Origin: Lancefieldella sp. Marseille-Q7238
Lineage (GTDB): Bacteria; Actinomycetota; Coriobacteriia; Coriobacteriales; Atopobiaceae
DNA length: 64,000 nucleotides
Direction of reading: 5' to 3'
Assembly (NCBI RefSeq): GCF_949152215.1
Contig: NZ_OX424407.1
Location: 310,001 to 374,000 of the forward strand
Made by a program: the position numbers and the translations under genes. Of the stretch, positions 52,915 through 61,880 are shown in pieces. The notes below the pieces were generated by a model, which was not told where the DNA came from, did not search any database, and was given only the letters and a program-made list of their open reading frames with translations. Each line of letters begins with the position of its first letter. The first letter of the stretch is position 1.

Positions 52915-53571
52915 TCACCGCTTTGAGTCGGAGTCCCTACCTTCAACGCTTTCTTTGGTGCTGTCTTCGGCGCCTTCTTCAGCGCTGTCTTCAACGCTTT
53001 CTTCGGAGTTCTTCTCATCATCAAAGGTAAGGCCAGCCAATACCGAGAAGGGATTGCTGTCCAAACGCTCCTCGCTCCGCGTGCGGTTCACCTGCGCTGC
53101 ATGTCCGCAATCCTCTTCGTTGAGATTGGCGCCACAAACCGGACAAAGCCCCTTGCAATCAGGCTTGCACAGCACCACAAAGGGCGTTTCCATCACAAGC
53201 GAAGGGAGCAGCGCGCCTGCAAGGTCAATGGTCTTGTCGGATGACACAAGCGAATAGTCGGCTTCATCTTCATCATCAGCGGGATGCTCGGGTTCTTCAA
53301 AAAGATAGTATTCGTCAACCTCCGCTGCGATATCCATCGAGGCAGGAGCAAGACACCGGTCACATTCTCCAACGGCGCATGTCTTGAGTATGCCCGTAAC
53401 CAAGATGCCCTCGCCCGCATTCGTCAGAACAAGGTCATACTCAATGCCGTGAGGCAGGCAAAACTCATGCTCACCGAGAGCGTAGCTCTCCTCGTCAAGA
53501 TGGCCCGCAAGCGACAGGGTATCGCCCGGGTTTGCCAAGCGATCGTCAATTGCAACGATTATGGGTTTCAT
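52915..53571 (-). CDS. DUF177/YceD family protein
   Basis: A 218-residue YceD-type protein, linked by genetics elsewhere to rRNA or L32 handling. The family core includes LVLTNAGEGILVTGILKTCAVGECDRCL near residues 48-75 (two Cys) and CKPDCKGLCPVCGANLNEEDCG near 134-155, again Cys-rich. The C-terminal 40 residues are a run of acidic/Ser repeats (SEESVEDSAEEGAED) made by repeated 15-18 base units and probably disordered. The gene order DUF177-rpmF-plsX-acpP-rnc is conserved in many bacteria. Confidence 0.85.
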   Translation of the reverse strand: MKPIIVAIDDRLANPGDTLSLAGHLDEESYALGEHEFCLPHGIEYDLVLTNAGEGILVTGILKTCAVGECDRCLAPASMDIAAEVDEYYLFEEPEHPADDEDEADYSLVSSDKTIDLAGALLPSLVMETPFVVLCKPDCKGLCPVCGANLNEEDCGHAAQVNRTRSEERLDSNPFSVLAGLTFDDEKNSEESVEDSAEEGAEDSTKESVEGRDSDSKR

Positions 53572-53576
53572 CGGTG

Positions 53577-54074
53577 CTACCAGGAAACGGTGTTGGTGGT
53601 GTTATGAGGACCGGAATTCTCGTCAAGGGTCTGGCGCACGCGAGATACGGAATTAGTAAGCGACTTCAGGTTCTCTTCCAGGTGCGCAAGAACGGTGTCA
53701 GCGTACTCTTCAGCGTTATACCGCGTGTCGCGCTCGTATTGATCAGCCTGATCGCGGACGCCATCAGCCTGCTGTTGCGCGAGACGCACCACTTCCTGAT
53801 CGCCGGCCAAAATCATTGCCTGTTGCTGCGCATCGGCGATGATAGATTCGGCCTGTGTGCGAGCGCGCTCAAGCGTCTCATTCTCTTCCTTGATGATGCG
53901 GCGGGCCGTTGTGAACTCTTCAGGAAAGACACGGCGGATCTCGTCCAAAAGCTCATAGAAGTCCTGGGCGTCAATAATCTTTTTCTGACCTGCGTCCATA
54001 AACGGCGACTTTGCCTCACTGACGAGCTGTTCAAGCTCAGCTACGAGGCTCTCGATTTCCTCACCCGGCTGCAT
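53577..54074 (-). CDS. Coiled-coil protein of unknown function (DivIVA-like)
   Basis: A 165-residue, mostly helical, Glu/Gln-rich protein with predicted coiled coil from about residue 40 to 145 (EFTTARRIIKEENETLERARTQAES). Such genes sit next to coaD/DUF177 in Actinobacteria and are variously annotated as ATPase or DivIVA-like; no nucleotide-binding motif is visible here. AAAGGAG precedes the ATG. I would not call it an ATPase. Downstream gene DUF177 follows by 5 bases. Confidence 0.7.
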   Translation of the reverse strand: MQPGEEIESLVAELEQLVSEAKSPFMDAGQKKIIDAQDFYELLDEIRRVFPEEFTTARRIIKEENETLERARTQAESIIADAQQQAMILAGDQEVVRLAQQQADGVRDQADQYERDTRYNAEEYADTVLAHLEENLKSLTNSVSRVRQTLDENSGPHNTTNTVSW

Positions 54075-54193
54075 CCAGGGCTCCTTTCATACATCTACAG
54101 AACAGCTACATTATGACAGCAACTAGCCCCATTACATAATGCACCTTTTTAAGAATGGTAACAGAATATGTTTAATTCGCTAGGCAGCCCGCT

Positions 54194-54703
54194 TTATTTT
54201 TGGGAATTACGCAAAGCCAACAACTTTTGGGCGACACATGTAGGAACCAACAAGGACACATCAGCGCCCATCAACGCGATCTCCCGCACGATGGAAGACG
54301 AAACGTACCCATATTCAGGGCTGGACATGACAAATATGGATTCAAGATCAGGCGCGAGATGCGCGTTCAGGTCAGCCTGCTGCAGCTCATACTCAAAATC
54401 CGTCATGGCGCGAAGGCCTTTGACTACACCGCCGGCGTCGCACAGACGGCAAAACTCCACAAGAAGACCATCCATGGGTCTTACTTCCACGCCTTCAATA
54501 TCCGCCTCGAGAAGCGCGTCCTGGATCATCTTCACCCGCTCTTCAAGGGAAAACGTAGTGCCCGTACCTCGCTTATCGCGAGAAACAGCCACCGCAACCG
54601 TTACCTTGTCAAATAAGCGGACAGCCCTTCTGATAACGTCGAGGTGTCCATTGGTCACCGGATCAAAGGTACCCGGAACCACTACATGATTAATGCTGTT
54701 CAC
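54194..54703 (-). CDS. coaD: Phosphopantetheine adenylyltransferase
   Basis: Transfers AMP from ATP to phosphopantetheine in coenzyme A synthesis. The 169-residue product has the nucleotidyltransferase motif GTFDPVTNGHLD near residues 10-21, MDGLLVEFCR and a C-terminal SSSIVREIALMG. The GTG at 54703 is chosen because GGGGAG precedes it; an alternative GTG at 54718 is five codons upstream. It overlaps rsmD slightly, so the two are coupled. The pair rsmD-coaD is widespread. Confidence 0.94.
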   Translation of the reverse strand: MNSINHVVVPGTFDPVTNGHLDVIRRAVRLFDKVTVAVAVSRDKRGTGTTFSLEERVKMIQDALLEADIEGVEVRPMDGLLVEFCRLCDAGGVVKGLRAMTDFEYELQQADLNAHLAPDLESIFVMSSPEYGYVSSSIVREIALMGADVSLLVPTCVAQKLLALRNSQK

Positions 54704-55331
54704 TGCTCTCCCCTTCACGTGGACCGCTCTTCTCGCCGTCAGGCACAGCGCGGACGGTCTTTGACTTTATCATGAGATCAACGCGGGCAATCCCGTAGCG
54801 CTTGGATTTAATAAGATCCACGCCACCTACGGACATGCCGGGCGCCTTATCGTGATGCTCGTACACAACCAGTGCGCGCGGCGTGAGCGCGTCCGCGCCG
54901 TCCACGTTGACGAGAAACTCGGCAATCCTTTGCGCTTCTACGGCATACGGAGGATCTAAAAGCACGATATCAAAAGGGCCGCCCGGAAGCGTTTTGCGTG
55001 CCGACAAGCACAGCGCGTCTCCGCACACAATACGCGCTTCTTGCGCACCGGCGCCAAGCGTTCGCGCGTTCTTTCGTATGAGGTCGGCGGTCTTGCGGTC
55101 TTTGTCAACAAAGGTTACATGGGCCGCTCCCCTAGAGAGAAGCTCAAACCCCAAAGCGCCAGATCCTGCGAACGCGTCAAGGACCCTCTTGCCGGACAGA
55201 TTGAGTCCCGCCGCCGACAAAATAGAAGACGTGACTGCCTCACGGGTGCGATCGGTTGTGGGGCGTGTGGTGCCTCGGCCTTGAGGCGCTTCAATGACGC
55301 GTCCGCGCCACTTTCCTCCAACTATCCTCAT
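54690..55331 (-). CDS. rsmD: 16S rRNA (guanine-N2)-methyltransferase RsmD
   Basis: Methylates G966-type guanine in 16S rRNA. The 213-residue product opens RIVGGKWRGRVIEAP, has VLDAFAGSGALGFELLSRGA for AdoMet binding, and the catalytic DIVLLDPPYA motif. It overlaps recG (ATGA) and coaD, a compact unit. The C-terminal tail is a few charged residues and not conserved. Confidence 0.94.
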   Translation of the reverse strand: MRIVGGKWRGRVIEAPQGRGTTRPTTDRTREAVTSSILSAAGLNLSGKRVLDAFAGSGALGFELLSRGAAHVTFVDKDRKTADLIRKNARTLGAGAQEARIVCGDALCLSARKTLPGGPFDIVLLDPPYAVEAQRIAEFLVNVDGADALTPRALVVYEHHDKAPGMSVGGVDLIKSKRYGIARVDLMIKSKTVRAVPDGEKSGPREGESSEQH

Positions 55332-57490
55332 GCGCGCCCCAACTCTTCAAAATACGCACCAAAACGATCACGCGCCTCAAGACCCATGGTCTGATGCACA
55401 GGGTCCTTGAGCTGCGGATCGCGCCGATACAGCGAACGCGCGTCCTTGTAGGCGGCCTCTATCAGGTCACCATCTCCATACAAATCGGAAATCTTGAGTG
55501 TTGTCGCGCCGGATTGACGGTACCCCAGCGTCTCACCCTCACGGCGCAGCTTCAAATCAAGCTCAGCCAGCTTGAATCCGTCTGAAGTCGCCTCAAGGGC
55601 CGCAAGGCGCTTGCGCGCCGGCGCGCCACGCTTCGCGTCGGAGTTCAAAAACACTTCTCCTGCCATATCACCTCGGCCGACACGACCTCGCAACTGGTGC
55701 AGAGTCGCAAGGCCAAAGCGGTCCGCATTGTAGATGAGCATGACAGTTGCGTTGGGCACGTCAACGCCGACTTCAATGACGGTTGTTGAAACCAAAATCT
55801 GAACCGTCCCCGCACGAAAAGCAGCCATAGTCTCATCTTTTTCGGCAACGGACATGCGCCCTGTCAGAACTCCAACGCGCATATCAGAAAATACCTCGCG
55901 CTGCAGCGTTACCTGCGTGGCAAGGGCGGAGTGCATCTTTGTTTTTGTTTGAACGTTCTCCGGAAGGTCGTCCAGATCGGCTCCTTCATCGGAGTCATCG
56001 ACAAGCGGGCACACCACATACGCCTGCCGGCCGGCGACCACAGCATCGCGTATCGCGCCGTATGCAAGATCGAGGTTGTTGCTCGTCAAAATCTTCGTTG
56101 TAACCCCTGCTCCCGCGTGCGGCCTCTGTGCAAGGCGCGTCATGGCGATGTCGCCGTAGACGGAAAGCGCGAGGGTACGCGGAATAGGAGTGGCGGTCAT
56201 GGCGAGAAGGTCAACACCTGTCCCCTTCTTTCTCAGCGCCGCACGCTGATCAACGCCAAAGCGATGCTGTTCGTCTATGACCACCAGGGTCAGACGCTTG
56301 AAGTCCATAGTTTCTGAAAGCAGGGCTGTGGTTCCAAAAACCACGGTGGTATCACCGGCTAGAACACGTTGGGCAATCTCAGCGCGTTTTTGAGGAGGTG
56401 TCGAGCCCGTCACCAGCGCCCATGAAATTTTTGAGGCTGTCAGCAGCGGTCCGAGCTTTTCTGCGTATTGCTGCGCCAGCACTGACGTCGGTGCCATCAT
56501 AGCCGCCTGTGTACCAGAATCAGCGGCCGCCGCGAGCGCCACGGCCGCTACAGCCGTTTTTCCCGTTCCAACATCGCCTAACAGCAGGCGATTCATAATC
56601 TGAGGATCCTCCATATCGCAAAGGATATCGTGGACGGCAGCGTGCTGTTCTGCGGTCAACTCAAACGGCAGAGCGGCGAGAAGAGCTTGCTTTCGGGGGC
56701 CATCTGTCGTGTGAGCAAAGGGTGTATCCCCTGCAAGCTCAACGGTTCTTCTCGCCAAAAGCGCCAGTTGGAGACAGAGAAGCTCATCATAGGCGAGACG
56801 GCGGCGCGCTTGCTCGGCCAGAGCCAGGGACGTGGGAAAGTGAACTTCTCGAAGAGCTCGGGCAAGCGTCATGAAACCGCGCGCCGCGCACAGTTTGGCG
56901 GGAAGCCAATCGCATATGTCGCCCACATCCGCAAGAGCCGCCGACATGATACGCCTCATCCATGCGGGACTTACGCCTTCGGTGGCGGGATGTACGGGAA
57001 GAATCTGAGCCCGAGGCTTCTTTTTCTCCTCCTCAGTAGCAATGACCTCATAAAAGGGAGCTTTCATCTGACGAAATCCGTAGGCAAACGTCATGGTGCC
57101 GGAAAAGGCGACTTCATCGCCTTCGTGAAGTTGGTCGGCGACCCACGGCTGACGGAAAAAGACGGCCGTCATCACGCCCGTTTCATCCGAAGCCTCCACT
57201 TCCACAATACTCATACGGGGTCGAGGCCGCTTTGTCGCTATCCGCTCTACTTTCGCCACTACCGTCGCGTCGGCGCCCACCGTGGTAAAGGCAATCTTCG
57301 CCACCGTTGAAAAATCAAGGTAGCGATGGGGCACATGCAAAAAAAGATCGCGTACGCGCGAAATGCCGAGACGCTCAAGCGCCTCGGCACGGTTTGCACT
57401 GACATAACGAAGACGGCCTACCTCATCAGTAAGCGAGCAGGTGCGACGAATCCGATCGGACGCCTCACCTATGCTGGGGCGAGAACCCAT
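55328..57490 (-). CDS. recG: ATP-dependent DNA helicase RecG
   Basis: Regresses stalled forks and resolves branched DNA. The 720-residue product has an N-terminal wedge/OB domain (RYLDFSTVAKIAF, with an FFRQPWVADQL segment), Walker A LLGDVGTGKTAVAAVAL near residue 310, DEQH box VVIDEQHRFGVDQR near 404, TATPIPRTLAL and the C-terminal QLRGRVGRG. Start ATG follows dhaL-like/fakA stop by 6 bases. Length is at the longer end and normal. Confidence 0.96.
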   Translation of the reverse strand: MGSRPSIGEASDRIRRTCSLTDEVGRLRYVSANRAEALERLGISRVRDLFLHVPHRYLDFSTVAKIAFTTVGADATVVAKVERIATKRPRPRMSIVEVEASDETGVMTAVFFRQPWVADQLHEGDEVAFSGTMTFAYGFRQMKAPFYEVIATEEEKKKPRAQILPVHPATEGVSPAWMRRIMSAALADVGDICDWLPAKLCAARGFMTLARALREVHFPTSLALAEQARRRLAYDELLCLQLALLARRTVELAGDTPFAHTTDGPRKQALLAALPFELTAEQHAAVHDILCDMEDPQIMNRLLLGDVGTGKTAVAAVALAAAADSGTQAAMMAPTSVLAQQYAEKLGPLLTASKISWALVTGSTPPQKRAEIAQRVLAGDTTVVFGTTALLSETMDFKRLTLVVIDEQHRFGVDQRAALRKKGTGVDLLAMTATPIPRTLALSVYGDIAMTRLAQRPHAGAGVTTKILTSNNLDLAYGAIRDAVVAGRQAYVVCPLVDDSDEGADLDDLPENVQTKTKMHSALATQVTLQREVFSDMRVGVLTGRMSVAEKDETMAAFRAGTVQILVSTTVIEVGVDVPNATVMLIYNADRFGLATLHQLRGRVGRGDMAGEVFLNSDAKRGAPARKRLAALEATSDGFKLAELDLKLRREGETLGYRQSGATTLKISDLYGDGDLIEAAYKDARSLYRRDPQLKDPVHQTMGLEARDRFGAYFEELGRA

Positions 57491-57496
57491 TAAGAC

Positions 57497-59170
57497 CTAC
57501 TCAAGGGAGAAGATAACGGGATAGAGGGGCTGCTCACCACGGTGTGCGTCAATTTCCAAGTCAGGAAGGGCTTCCTCGATACGCGCGGTCAGCGCCGAGA
57601 AGTGCTCTTCATCCATATCAGAGCCGGCAAGAATAGTCAGGGTATCCCCCTCCTCTTCTTCCTGCATCTTTTTGATAAGACCGATAGTCACCTCATCAAT
57701 GTCATTGCCGACAACGTCAATGGACCCTCCCTGGATTCCCATAACATCGCCGTTATGGATGGGCGTGCCGTCGGAAGCGGCGGAATCTCGAACCGCGGTA
57801 GTAACCTCGCCATAGCGAATCGCGGCAAACGCGTCGGTCATTGTCTGTACGTTATCCTCAAGAGAGGCGTCAAGCTCAACGGCGAACATTGCCGCGAACG
57901 CCTGAAGGACCGACTTTGTCGGAATGACCGCAACCTTTGTGCCCTCGCACGCTGAAGCGGCGGCTTCAGCAGCCATGCGAATGTTTGAGTTATTGGGCAA
58001 GACGATGACATTGTCAGCGTGAGCCTGATCGATAGCGCTCAAGATATCGGCAGTTGACGGGTTCATGGTCTGACCGCCGGAAACGACAACGTCGACACCG
58101 AGCGACTTCAAGATGGACTCAGAACCGCTGCCCGCGCAGACCGCGACAAAGCCCAGGTGCTTGCGGGGGGCATTGACAGCCTCTACAGTCTTTTTGTCCT
58201 CAGCAATCTTTTCGGTGCGCTCTTTGGCCTCAAGATCCATATTGTGGATAAAGACCTCAAAAATCTGGCCATACTGAAGCATGTAGCGCAAGACCTTATC
58301 GGGCGTATTGGAGTGCACATGAACCTTATAGTCGGGATTTGTGCCCACTAAAAGCTCACAGTCGCCCATAGTCGCAAGAAAATCAAGGGCGGCGCTTTCA
58401 TCAAAGGAAGCGTCATCGGCATGGAACAAAAACTCATTGCAGTAGCGGAACTCAGAACCTTCCCAGTCATCATTCAGCTCAATGGAGACTTTGGCGTGAG
58501 CCGCCGCTTTCGCGTCATCGGTACCGACTGTCGTCTTAAATTCGGACAGCTCCGTCTTGCCTTGAACCGCGTTCACAAAACCTTCAAAAAACGTTGCAAA
58601 TCCAAAGGCTCCAGAGTCAACTACGCCGTTTTCCTTCAAAACAGGCAGCAAGTCCGGAGTGCGCGCGACTGATTCATAGGCTTCAACCACCAGCGCATCA
58701 AGCACTTCAACAGGCGTCAGCTTGGATTTCTCAAGCGAATCAGCCTTGGCGGAAACATCCTTCAAAACGGTAAGGATGGTACCTTCAACCGGCTTACGGA
58801 CCGCTTTGAAGGCCACTTCCTTACCGCGGCGAAACGCGTGAGCGATATCTTTCGGCGTAATATGCGCTGGATTCTTCACATCGCACAGCCCCTCGGCAAC
58901 TCCACGAAGAATCTGGCTGGTAATAACGCCAGAATTCCCGCGAGCGCCCATCAGAGAACCGTGAGTAATTGCTTTAGCGATATCCTCCATGGAGGCGTCT
59001 GCCGGAAGATCTTGTACCTCGCGAACGACCGTACCCAACGTCAAGGACATGTTGGTGCCCGTATCGCCATCCGGTACGGGAAAGACATTGAGCTTGTTAA
59101 TTTCTTCAGCCTTATCGGCTACGGCCAGAGCGGCGGCCGGAAAGCAAGAGCGGACGACGGTTGAAATCAT
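57497..59170 (-). CDS. fakA: DAK2-domain protein, fatty acid kinase-like (FakA/YloV)
   Basis: Dihydroxyacetone-kinase-domain proteins of the YloV/FakA kind phosphorylate fatty acids bound by FakB carriers, feeding phospholipid synthesis. Motifs: NKLNVFPVPDGDTGTNM near residues 25-41 for nucleotide binding, GARGNSGVITSQIL near 75-88. The C-terminal half has VVCAGSGSESILKSLGV-type FakA segments and a Glu/Asp-rich end. The start at 59170 follows TGAGGT; ATGs further upstream lack a site. No FakB gene is in the window. Product length 557. Confidence 0.85.
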   Translation of the reverse strand: MISTVVRSCFPAAALAVADKAEEINKLNVFPVPDGDTGTNMSLTLGTVVREVQDLPADASMEDIAKAITHGSLMGARGNSGVITSQILRGVAEGLCDVKNPAHITPKDIAHAFRRGKEVAFKAVRKPVEGTILTVLKDVSAKADSLEKSKLTPVEVLDALVVEAYESVARTPDLLPVLKENGVVDSGAFGFATFFEGFVNAVQGKTELSEFKTTVGTDDAKAAAHAKVSIELNDDWEGSEFRYCNEFLFHADDASFDESAALDFLATMGDCELLVGTNPDYKVHVHSNTPDKVLRYMLQYGQIFEVFIHNMDLEAKERTEKIAEDKKTVEAVNAPRKHLGFVAVCAGSGSESILKSLGVDVVVSGGQTMNPSTADILSAIDQAHADNVIVLPNNSNIRMAAEAAASACEGTKVAVIPTKSVLQAFAAMFAVELDASLEDNVQTMTDAFAAIRYGEVTTAVRDSAASDGTPIHNGDVMGIQGGSIDVVGNDIDEVTIGLIKKMQEEEEGDTLTILAGSDMDEEHFSALTARIEEALPDLEIDAHRGEQPLYPVIFSLE

Positions 59171-59230
59171 CTTTGAAGACCTCAGTTCCTTAATCGTGTG
59201 CAACATATCCGCGCGAACGCGCAAGAAACG

Positions 59231-59578
59231 TTAGCGAGAAGCGCGCATCGCCTCGATGTGGACAGTTACTTCAACGGTATTGAGCTCGGCAATCTGGCGA
59301 AGCAAGAATTTCACAGACGCTGAAAGATTGTCAACCACAGACGCCATATTGACACCCTGCTCAACTACAACGTGCAAATCAACGCTCACACCCTGCGGCG
59401 AGGATGAAACATCAATACCCTTGCGAAGTCGATATTCGGGGAGCAGCCTTGCAACTCCGGCTTGCTCGTCAATAACCGCCATGCCGACAACGCCGTAGCA
59501 CTCAAGGGCAGCGTACCCTGCAAGGTCAGCAATGCAATCATTTGAAACCCTGAGCGTTCCTGGAACAGTGGAAACCAT
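59231..59578 (-). CDS. Asp23/Gls24 family protein
   Basis: A 115-residue protein of the alkaline-shock Asp23 (DUF322) family, which in Gram-positive bacteria is membrane-associated and cell-envelope linked. Family marks are CIADLAGYAALECYGVVGM and VSVDLHVVVEQGVNM. It lies ahead of the FakA-like gene, the order seen in many Firmicutes and Actinobacteria. GAGAGGAG precedes the start, and a -10 TATAAT lies about 50 bases upstream. Confidence 0.92.
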   Translation of the reverse strand: MVSTVPGTLRVSNDCIADLAGYAALECYGVVGMAVIDEQAGVARLLPEYRLRKGIDVSSSPQGVSVDLHVVVEQGVNMASVVDNLSASVKFLLRQIAELNTVEVTVHIEAMRASR

Positions 59579-59628
59579 GTTCGTATACTCCTCTCATAGG
59601 ATTCCCGAATCTAAAAAGAACCCAAACG

Positions 59629-59634
59629 ATTATA
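59629..59634 (-). promoter_or_regulatory. Candidate -10 element for the asp23-led block
   Basis: Minus strand reads TATAAT 51 bases before the asp23 start. No -35 box is obvious. It could drive the 15-kb minus-strand block beginning with asp23. Confidence 0.45.
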
Positions 59635-59690
59635 CCGCACGTCTACGCGTGGATATCGCAAGCATTCTACAAACAATGTAAAGATTTCAG

Positions 59691-59718
59691 TTGCACGCGA
59701 GGTCAGCTGTGATATAGT
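59691..59718 (+). promoter_or_regulatory. Promoter of rpmB
   Basis: TTGCAC at 59691-59696 and TATAGT at 59713-59718 are separated by 16 bases, a good sigma70-type promoter, 61 bases before the rpmB start. Confidence 0.75.
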
Positions 59719-59778
59719 GGTTCAGCTATTTGAAAATTCGCGTGAATACAGGATTCGCGCCTTATGGAGGTCGTTGTT

Positions 59779-59967
59779 ATGTCAAAGGTTTGTGATTTTT
59801 GCGGTAAGCACGCTGTCGCCGGTCGTTCCATCTCCCACTCCCACCGTACCGTCACCCGCACGTTCAAGCCGAACATTCAGCGCGTCACTGTTGTTGTCGA
59901 CGGCCGACGCAAAAAGATGAATGTCTGCTCTCGCTGCCTGAAGTCCGGTAAGATTGCCCGCAGCTAA
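59779..59967 (+). CDS. rpmB: 50S ribosomal protein L28
   Basis: A 62-residue protein opening MSKVCDFCGKHAV with SHRTVTRTFKPN in the middle. CDFC and CSRC make the zinc-binding form of L28. The start at 59779 follows TGGAGG; an upstream ATG is in frame but not preferred. It has its own promoter and terminator and stands alone between two minus-strand operons. Confidence 0.97.
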   Translation: MSKVCDFCGKHAVAGRSISHSHRTVTRTFKPNIQRVTVVVDGRRKKMNVCSRCLKSGKIARS

Positions 59968-60005
59968 TCTCGCAGCTCGTCTTTTTCACAGCATAAGTAC
60001 AGCTT

Positions 60006-60030
60006 AAAAGGCCGCAATCGCGGCCTTTTT
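60006..60030 (+). terminator. Terminator of rpmB
   Basis: GGCCGC at 60010-60015 pairs with 60020-60025, loop AATC, extended by A/T pairs to a TTTTT run at 60026-60030. It begins 38 bases past the stop. Confidence 0.95.
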
Positions 60031-60049
60031 CATGTTTACTGCGTCAGGC

Positions 60050-60115
60050 GCGCGTTATGTTGTGCGGCGGGTACGCGTTATCTTGTGCGATACATGCGCG
60101 TTATGCTCCGGCGCC
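60050..60115. repeat. 23-bp tandem repeat spanning the HAD-TPK stop codon
   Basis: Three units with CGCGTTAT at 60051, 60074 and 60097 (period 23). The unit at 60094-60115 contains the stop codon of the HAD-thiamine pyrophosphokinase gene (60101-60103). Confidence 0.88.
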
Positions 60116-61519
60116 TGTCTTCAAAAGCATCGCAAGCAGAACGCCCTTTTCGCACCTGATATGGGCGTGCTCGTCTTGAACCACATTAGAAACACCTTCA
60201 TCAGAAAGAAGTGGTAGCGCGTAAGCATCCAAGTCCCACTTCATACCGGTTTCTGAGACGATTGTTTCTTCACGCAGGGCAATGACTGAAAGTGTTCTCC
60301 CCTGTTGACAGGAAAGTTTCCACAAGTCGCAACTCTTAGCCGTAAGAATTCTCGCTTCAACATCGTCTTCAACAACGCGAACCGCGCCTCCGGATTCAAA
60401 ACGCCTGGCGAGAAGCCCAATCACTCCCAGCTCATGATCAAGCCGCCCTCCTGAGGCGCACGTCACCGTAAGCGACAGTGGCGCGCCGCGCCGGATTGCC
60501 TCGTGCGCAACCGCGTCAAGGGCCAGCGAAAGATCGGTAACGTATTTATCGGGAGGAAAGGCAATTATGGGAACTTCATATTTGCGCAGCCAATGCGCCG
60601 TCTCTTCCTTGAGAGAGCCATTTATAGAATCAAAGTCTCCACACACGATATCGGGCACCACGCCGGCTTCTTTGCATGCAGCAACTCCGCGGTCAGCAGC
60701 CACCACGTAGGAAGCCTCCGCGGCAAGCTCACCTATCAGCGCAGAAGAGCTCACGGCAGGCGAGCCGTCAACAATAAGTGCCGAGAAGCATTTCCGCTCA
60801 GCCGAAAAACTCTTTTCGAAGTTTTTTTCAAAAGGGCTGTCACCTGATGGCATGCGCTCATAGTCACAAATGCGGGTCAGCGAAAGTTCACGATAATCAC
60901 GAGCGAAGATATCCGAATGAGCTTTCATGACATCGATACTGCGTCCGTCTTTGCCGTTAAAGAGCGCCACCACCGGAAAGCCCGCTTTACGCGCCGTACG
61001 CGCGCCAAACTCAGCGTCTTCAAATACCCAGGTGGAAGCCTTATCAGTGCCTAACCGGCGAAGCGCTTCCAGATAAACATCGGGCTTGTCCTTATCGGCT
61101 CCTCCCACATCTTCAGTGCTGACCAACGCTTGAAAATAGTGTTCGATGCCCTGTGCGCGAAGCGCTGTACCCAAAGCGCGCCCCGGCGTAGATGAGGCTA
61201 TTGCCATGGGAATACCGGCATCGTAGAGCTCTTGGAGAAAGTCCTTCGCGCCGGCGATAATTGCAATATCGTGCGTATAGACATATTGGACATGAGCTAC
61301 GAACCTTTCGTAAAGTTCCTGAGCAGTAAGCGGCAGGTTGAATTCTTTCACGCACACCACGCACCCATCAAAAAGAGAGATCGCCTCGACCTTTTTGAAA
61401 AAATCGGGAGTCATATCGATGGCAAAGTCCTCAAGCACATCCCCAAACGCTCGCCGCCACATCCACATGGAATCAACGAGCGTTCCGTCAAGGTCAAAGA
61501 TTGCCCCGGTTGTCTTCAT
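60101..61519 (-). CDS. HAD phosphatase fused to thiamine pyrophosphokinase
   Basis: A 472-residue two-domain protein. Residues 1 to about 215 form a HAD phosphatase (beta-phosphoglucomutase style) with DLDGTLVDS near 9-17, ASSTPGRA (motif 2), DKPDVYLEALRR (motif 3 region) and VFEDAEFGARTARKAGF (motif 4). Residues from about 250 form a thiamine pyrophosphokinase with VVAADRGVAACKEAG, IVCGDFDS, PPDKYVTDLSLALD and a C-terminal beta domain. The first half could dephosphorylate a thiamine-pathway metabolite. Start at 61519 follows AGGAG. Confidence 0.9.
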   Translation of the reverse strand: MKTTGAIFDLDGTLVDSMWMWRRAFGDVLEDFAIDMTPDFFKKVEAISLFDGCVVCVKEFNLPLTAQELYERFVAHVQYVYTHDIAIIAGAKDFLQELYDAGIPMAIASSTPGRALGTALRAQGIEHYFQALVSTEDVGGADKDKPDVYLEALRRLGTDKASTWVFEDAEFGARTARKAGFPVVALFNGKDGRSIDVMKAHSDIFARDYRELSLTRICDYERMPSGDSPFEKNFEKSFSAERKCFSALIVDGSPAVSSSALIGELAAEASYVVAADRGVAACKEAGVVPDIVCGDFDSINGSLKEETAHWLRKYEVPIIAFPPDKYVTDLSLALDAVAHEAIRRGAPLSLTVTCASGGRLDHELGVIGLLARRFESGGAVRVVEDDVEARILTAKSCDLWKLSCQQGRTLSVIALREETIVSETGMKWDLDAYALPLLSDEGVSNVVQDEHAHIRCEKGVLLAMLLKTGAGA

Positions 61520-61615
61520 GAAGCGGCTCCTTCTCTCGTCACGTGGTTCTCCTGTCAAACGTACTCTCGTTAACCGTGCTTCTCGCCACGCAATCGTAGG
61601 TACCGTATTGCGCAA

Positions 61616-61651
61616 ACCCTATTGTGCGAATCGTAAAAATCACAATAGGGT
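61616..61651. repeat. 11-bp inverted repeat upstream of the FmdB-like gene
   Basis: ACCCTATTGTG at 61616-61626 pairs perfectly with 61641-61651, loop 14. No T run follows on either strand. It lies in the divergent gap between the HAD-TPK and FmdB genes, so it may be a regulatory or structural site. Confidence 0.65.
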
Positions 61652-61693
61652 AAAGTATCACACGGCACATAGTTTACTGGTTCTGGAGGCGGT

Positions 61694-61879
61694 ATGGCCC
61701 GTTATAGTTATCAATGTCCTGAGTGTAAAACAAAATTTGAAGTCGAACATCCTATGAGCGTTCATCCCAAAGTCACCTGTCCTACATGCGGACACTTCGC
61801 CGAACGCGTTTTTGACACTTCGGGCATTGCCTTTAAAGGCAGCGGCTTTTACAACACCGACCAAAAAGGCAAGAAATAA
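61694..61879 (+). CDS. FmdB-type zinc ribbon protein
   Basis: A 61-residue FmdB-family regulatory protein with a single zinc ribbon: YQCPECKTKFEVEH and CPTCGHFAERVF, ending in a short Gly/Lys-rich tail. Family members are predicted regulators but poorly understood. GGAGGC lies eight bases ahead of the ATG. It is followed by a four-unit repeat and converges on rsmB. Confidence 0.85.
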   Translation: MARYSYQCPECKTKFEVEHPMSVHPKVTCPTCGHFAERVFDTSGIAFKGSGFYNTDQKGKK

Positions 61880-61880
61880 C

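Noticed and set aside
52818-53024. Lys/Pro-rich frame overlapping the DUF177 tail
   Set aside because: It is the shadow of the acidic repeat of DUF177 in another frame.
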